From Funneliformis mosseae (lineage: Eukaryota; Glomeromycota; Glomeromycetes; Glomerales; Glomeraceae): 11,018 bases of DNA. The notes below the pieces were generated by a model, which did not search any database, was not told where the DNA came from, and saw nothing but the letters and a program-made list of their open reading frames with translations. The stretch's first letter is position 1. Each line of letters opens with the position of its first letter. A program made the position numbers and the translations under genes. Below are positions 8,280 through 11,018 of the stretch, in pieces. The DNA lies in assembly GCA_910592005.1 (NCBI GenBank), contig CAJVPP010003697.1, forward strand, positions 1 to 11,018, written 5' to 3'.

Positions 8280-8325
8280 ATAATTATAGAATCATAAATT
8301 TATGATAATTATAAAATCATTTTAA
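8280..8325. repeat. 16-bp perfect palindrome flanked by a direct repeat
   Basis: ATCATAAATTTATGAT at 8291-8306 is its own reverse complement. It is embedded in two copies of ATAATTATA(G/A)AATCAT. In DNA this AT-rich such palindromes arise by chance or by slippage. No role is claimed. Confidence 0.5.
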
Positions 8326-8549
8326 TATTTACACATCAATATTTAAGAAAAAATAATTTTTTTTAAGATGCAGATATGCATAATTTTATTATTAATAATA
8401 GTTTCAATAAAAAAATTATATGAAAAGCTTAAAATAGTATAATTGCTAAAATCCTATTTATATAAATTATCAATATTTTCTAAGTTTAATAACTTTAACA
8501 AAAGCTGTATCTTTTTAAACTATTTCTGTCACTCATCTTCAAGAGGATT

Positions 8550-9130
8550 TATTTTTACAAATTAATTTTATTTGTTTAAGAATCTTATTTAGTATTAATT
8601 TGTTTATTTCAGTTTTTAATTTATTATTTTCTTTATTTTTATTTTATTATTTCAGTATTATCAATTTCTTTTAAATCTTTAATTTTGATCTATTTGTATT
8701 TTTTTTTCAGTTGTATTTATTAATTTATATATTATTTTATTCATCAATTCTGTTTTATTTTTATATTTTTTTTATTATATTAATTAATTTTTATTTTCCT
8801 GATATTCTTTATAGTTAGATCTTTTATTCAATTATTTTCTTATAATTCTCTTTCTTTTAATTTTTCAGTTTTCTTTCTTTCTCATAAATATAGGGCTTTC
8901 ATTATATCTTTATTTTATTCTTTTATTTTCTAAGTCTTATTTTTCTGTTTGATTATTTTATTGTTAAACATTTTTTTTTATATCTTTCATTTAATTATTT
9001 TATTCTTATAAGTGTTATCTATATTATTTATAATTATCATCATCTTCATTTTATTTATATTAATTCTTCATTTTTCATATTATTCATAATCTTTTTTTTA
9101 TATTATTCTATATATTTTATTATTGTTGGA
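8550..9130 (-). pseudogene. Probable relic of a Lys/Glu/Asn-rich coiled-coil protein
   Basis: The plus strand is almost all T with some C, so the minus strand is purine-rich. Read on the minus strand it gives broken but coherent runs, for example ERKKTEKLKEREL*ENN near 8840-8890, KIKDLKEIDNTEIIK near 8650-8695 and KENNKLKTEINKLILNKI near 8580-8635. These have the Leu/Ile spacing and charge of a coiled coil. Stops and small shifts separate the runs. An alternative is plain low-complexity A-rich DNA, which would also give Lys and Asn. The repeated presence of Glu codons and heptad-like Leu/Ile argues mildly for a protein origin. No family is recognised. Confidence 0.35.
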
Positions 9131-9700
9131 TCCTTTATTCAATTATTTTATCATCATAAGTTTTTTAAATTTTTTTATAAATAAAATTAATTACATAATC
9201 ATTTTAGCATAATTTTATTTAGTCAATTTATTTAATTAATTATTTAACATATTTTTGTATTAAATATTAAATACAAGTATTTATTTTTATTAAAAAAACA
9301 AATTTTATTATTATTTTATTATTAAAGTATTAGGAAATTAAGAAAATGATCATTTACATAGTTAAAAATCTATCTTATTTATATAAAACTAATATAGATC
9401 AATTCTATAAATTTTAGATTTTCCTTTTTGTAATTTCTGTAATTTCCTATTTTTCTTTACAATATTTCTATAAATTCCTGTAATTTTCTGTAATTTCTGT
9501 TAAATTCTTTCTAAATTTTCAGTAATTACTATTATTTTCTTTTAGTATTTTTTAATATTTCTATTATTTTTATTTTAATTTTTTTTTATTTTTATAAAGT
9601 ATGGTAGTTTTACATAATCTTTATTATAATAAAAATAAAATTATAAAATAAAATTACAAATCAAGAAGAAAAAAAGAAAATCTAATCTAAAAAAATTGAC
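9131..9700. other. Very AT-rich stretch with TTCTGTAATT simple repeats
   Basis: No gene was found. At 9426-9505 the decamer-like word TTCTGTAATT or TTCCTGTAATT recurs about five times, a slippage-type repeat. On the minus strand it could also be read as Lys/Gln/Leu text (ENLERI*QKLQ), which is too repetitive to call coding. Confidence 0.5.
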
Positions 9701-9747
9701 CCTGTATTCCCCTAAATCAATTCTAACTTAGACTAAAATTATTATTT

Positions 9748-9990
9748 TCAAGTAAATAAAATAAAAAGAGCAGAAGAGGGCTTGGCTATTACTACATTAT
9801 AAATTCATCTAATGGAATCTAAGTTGTATTATAATAGAAATTGAATCAGGAATATTGTTGTTAATGGAAATAGCATATGGAAGATCAAAACTAAAAGAAA
9901 CAAAGTTCTCATTTTTTCGATTGATATTAATATTAGCAACCTTTTCAATGTTAGATTGAAGGACATATCTTTTGACCTAAATTCTATAGG
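9748..9990 (-). pseudogene. Arrestin-like N-domain fragment, frameshifted
   Basis: From 9976 down the minus strand reads VKRYVLQSNIEKVAN, then NFVSFSFDLPYA (FSFDLP at 9878-9895) and NNIPDSIS. After a shift near 9819, the next frame reads DSIR*IYNVVIAKPSSALF down to a TGA at 9748-9750. The FSFxLP block, followed by P-x-S and then S-I-R-x-x-Y-x-V-x-x-x-x-x-P-S, is the layout of the arrestin N-domain, whose members are adaptors for receptor or transporter trafficking. The TGA at 9805-9807 falls where an aromatic residue is usual, and a TAG at 9977-9979 closes the frame upstream. The upstream and downstream halves of the fold were not found. Family call is from pattern memory and tentative. Confidence 0.42.
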
Positions 9991-10436
9991 ATTCTTCAAA
10001 AATAAAATGCATAAAGAAAGAACATATAGCTAAAATTATAGATATGTGTAAGATATTATTGTGAATAAAGGTAAAAGGTATTTAGAAATAATGCCTTTAA
10101 TAAGAATAAGAAAAAAGCAATATCAGTCAAACTTTAATAATTAAGTCTTTCAATATCATAATTTTACGTATTGATAATAAATTTAAGATAATCTTTTGCA
10201 TGTTAGATAAGCAGTTTTATTTTATAAACAATTATGAGACAAAGCTAAATATGATAAAAGTTTTCATTTGTAGCATCACACCTGGTATATAGAAATGAAG
10301 ATGAGAATAAAGATAGATGTCTAACTTTAAGAATCTCAATAGTAGATAGCATTTCAAGCAGCTATTGGAATTTCTTTTTTCTTATTGCAAAGGCTATGTA
10401 TATTATATAGTTAATAGTAACATTATCATTAAGACA
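9991..10436. other. No gene identified
   Basis: Both strands were read. A minus-strand run around 10250-10420 is partly open (contains MLSTIEILKVRHLSLFSSSF) and could be an exon or relic upstream of the arrestin-like fragment, but it resembles no family I know. Composition is milder than in 8550-9130. Confidence 0.35.
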
Positions 10437-10817
10437 AAATGATATAATGAACTAGTGAGGTTAAAATATATATTAGTATTTGAAAACAATATGAAGGTTA
10501 ATGAATTGTTATAAGTGTTTATATTAAAAATATTTTTAATAAATTGTCTTATGAAAATGAGAATAGGATGTCTAATATAAGTGAAAAAACATTTAGAAGT
10601 AGCTAAAATATTAAAATATAAAGCAGGAGATACTAAAATTACTTTTGCTAATGCATCTACTTTATTGTTAAAAAAGTTGACTGGATGCGCTTTAACTTTA
10701 ATTAGTAAAATATCAAGGTTATTAGCTATAATCAGTTTAAAAAGACAAGATCAATACATAAAATTATTAATTTTCAAAAAGGGTCTAAAAGTTGAAGACT
10801 ATTTCAAAAAAAAGTTA
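10437..10817 (+). pseudogene. Unidentified coding relic
   Basis: One frame runs from YNELVRLKYIL at 10440, through TAA at 10512-10514 and TAA at 10578-10580, to the edge of the inverted repeat at 10820. After the second TAA it stays open for about 80 codons. The text is varied (for example ITFANASTLLLKKLTGCAL and KKGLKVEDYF), and nearly every G is at codon position 1, as in genuine coding DNA. The GTG at 10581 only follows the stop and is not a likely start in a eukaryote. Both stops could be former CAA codons. No domain, signal peptide or known family is recognised. The helices look basic and soluble. The nominal C-terminus inside the repeat is read-through, not protein. Confidence 0.4.
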
Positions 10818-10893
10818 TACAGTAACACCTCCATAAGTGCACGCACCTAGGGCCAGCCATACATGTGCACTTATGGAGGGTGTGCACTTATAG
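10818..10893. mobile_element. Compact inverted repeat with TA-CAGT end, probable DNA-transposon terminus or MITE
   Basis: CCTCCATAAGTGCAC (10828-10842) and GTGCACTTATGGAGG (10865-10879) are perfect 15-bp inverted repeats around a GC-rich 22-base spacer. A third partial copy, GTGCACTTATAG, lies at 10882-10893 in the same orientation as the right arm. The left side begins TA then CAGTAACACCTCC. TA target sites and CAGT-ACCTC(C/T)-type ends are usual for Tc1/mariner and pogo elements. The right side lacks the matching ACTG-TA end, so it may be a solo or rearranged terminus. The unit is much richer in GC than its surroundings, which suggests recent arrival compared with the flanks. Confidence 0.55.
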
Positions 10894-11018
10894 AATAGCT
10901 AATAGAAAAATAGATTTTGTTACACAAATTAAAAATCCGATAAAACTTTAAATTTATTTAAACTCGATGTATTTATTTAATCTCAATAAACTCAATTGAT
11001 TTTCCAATACACAAAAGC
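10894..11018. other. Right edge, AT-rich, nothing identified
   Basis: No coding frame or strong repeat was seen beyond short words such as CTCGATG and CTCAATAAACTCAATTGAT. CTCAATAAACTCAA is a weak tandem. Confidence 0.4.

Noticed and set aside
10581..10850. Free-standing 89-residue gene with a GTG start
   Set aside because: The frame simply begins after a stop, continues upstream with the same coding-like periodicity, and its last dozen residues are translation of the inverted repeat.

Overview
The window is eukaryotic and very AT-rich. No intact conventional gene was found. It looks like a decayed, transposon-rich part of a nuclear genome. The style of the broken proteins (a Maverick/Polinton-type DNA polymerase B, a hAT transposase and an arrestin-like fragment, all set in extremely AT-rich DNA) resembles arbuscular mycorrhizal fungi of the Rhizophagus type. 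That placement comes from recalled family appearance, not from a search, so it is only moderately sure.

Positions 1-4416, minus strand: one long pseudogene of a large family B DNA polymerase of the Maverick/Polinton (adintovirus-like) kind, running off the left edge of the window. Translation can be followed for about 1,470 codons through 15 in-frame stops and 4 frameshifts. An N-terminal zinc cluster and acidic extension, a C2HC finger, an endonuclease VII-like zinc knuckle, Exo I-III and polymerase motifs A, B and C can all be located. Two catalytic aspartates, one in Exo I and one in motif C, now read Asn. Both are single G-to-A changes.

Positions 4417-5560: the region beside the polymerase start. 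It holds a short plus-strand open frame with a C-x2-C-x13-H cluster (4553-4780), five direct repeats spaced about 21 bp (4790-4890), an 11-bp perfect inverted repeat built from the same TTACACCTAAG word (5010-5048), and a less AT-rich stretch with no gene seen.

Positions 5560-9700: apparently an AT desert, but 5590-7600 on the minus strand is a heavily mutated hAT transposase. The BED-type finger, the two first catalytic Asp regions, a CxxH block, the TR(W) region and the C-terminal dimerisation region can be followed in order. Its stops and several missense changes fit C-to-T and G-to-A mutation, often of Gln, Arg or Trp codons. Next come simple repeats (7853-8100) and a strongly strand-asymmetric tract (8550-9130). 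On the minus strand that tract reads as broken Lys/Glu/Asn-rich, coiled-coil-like protein.

Positions 9700-11018: slightly richer DNA with a two-frame, minus-strand, arrestin-like N-domain remnant (9748-9990), an unidentified plus-strand coding relic (10437-10817), and a compact 15-bp inverted repeat preceded by TA-CAGT that looks like a DNA-transposon end (10818-10893).

The window is therefore a graveyard of at least two mobile elements plus host-like fragments, decayed to different degrees. No working multi-gene system is visible.
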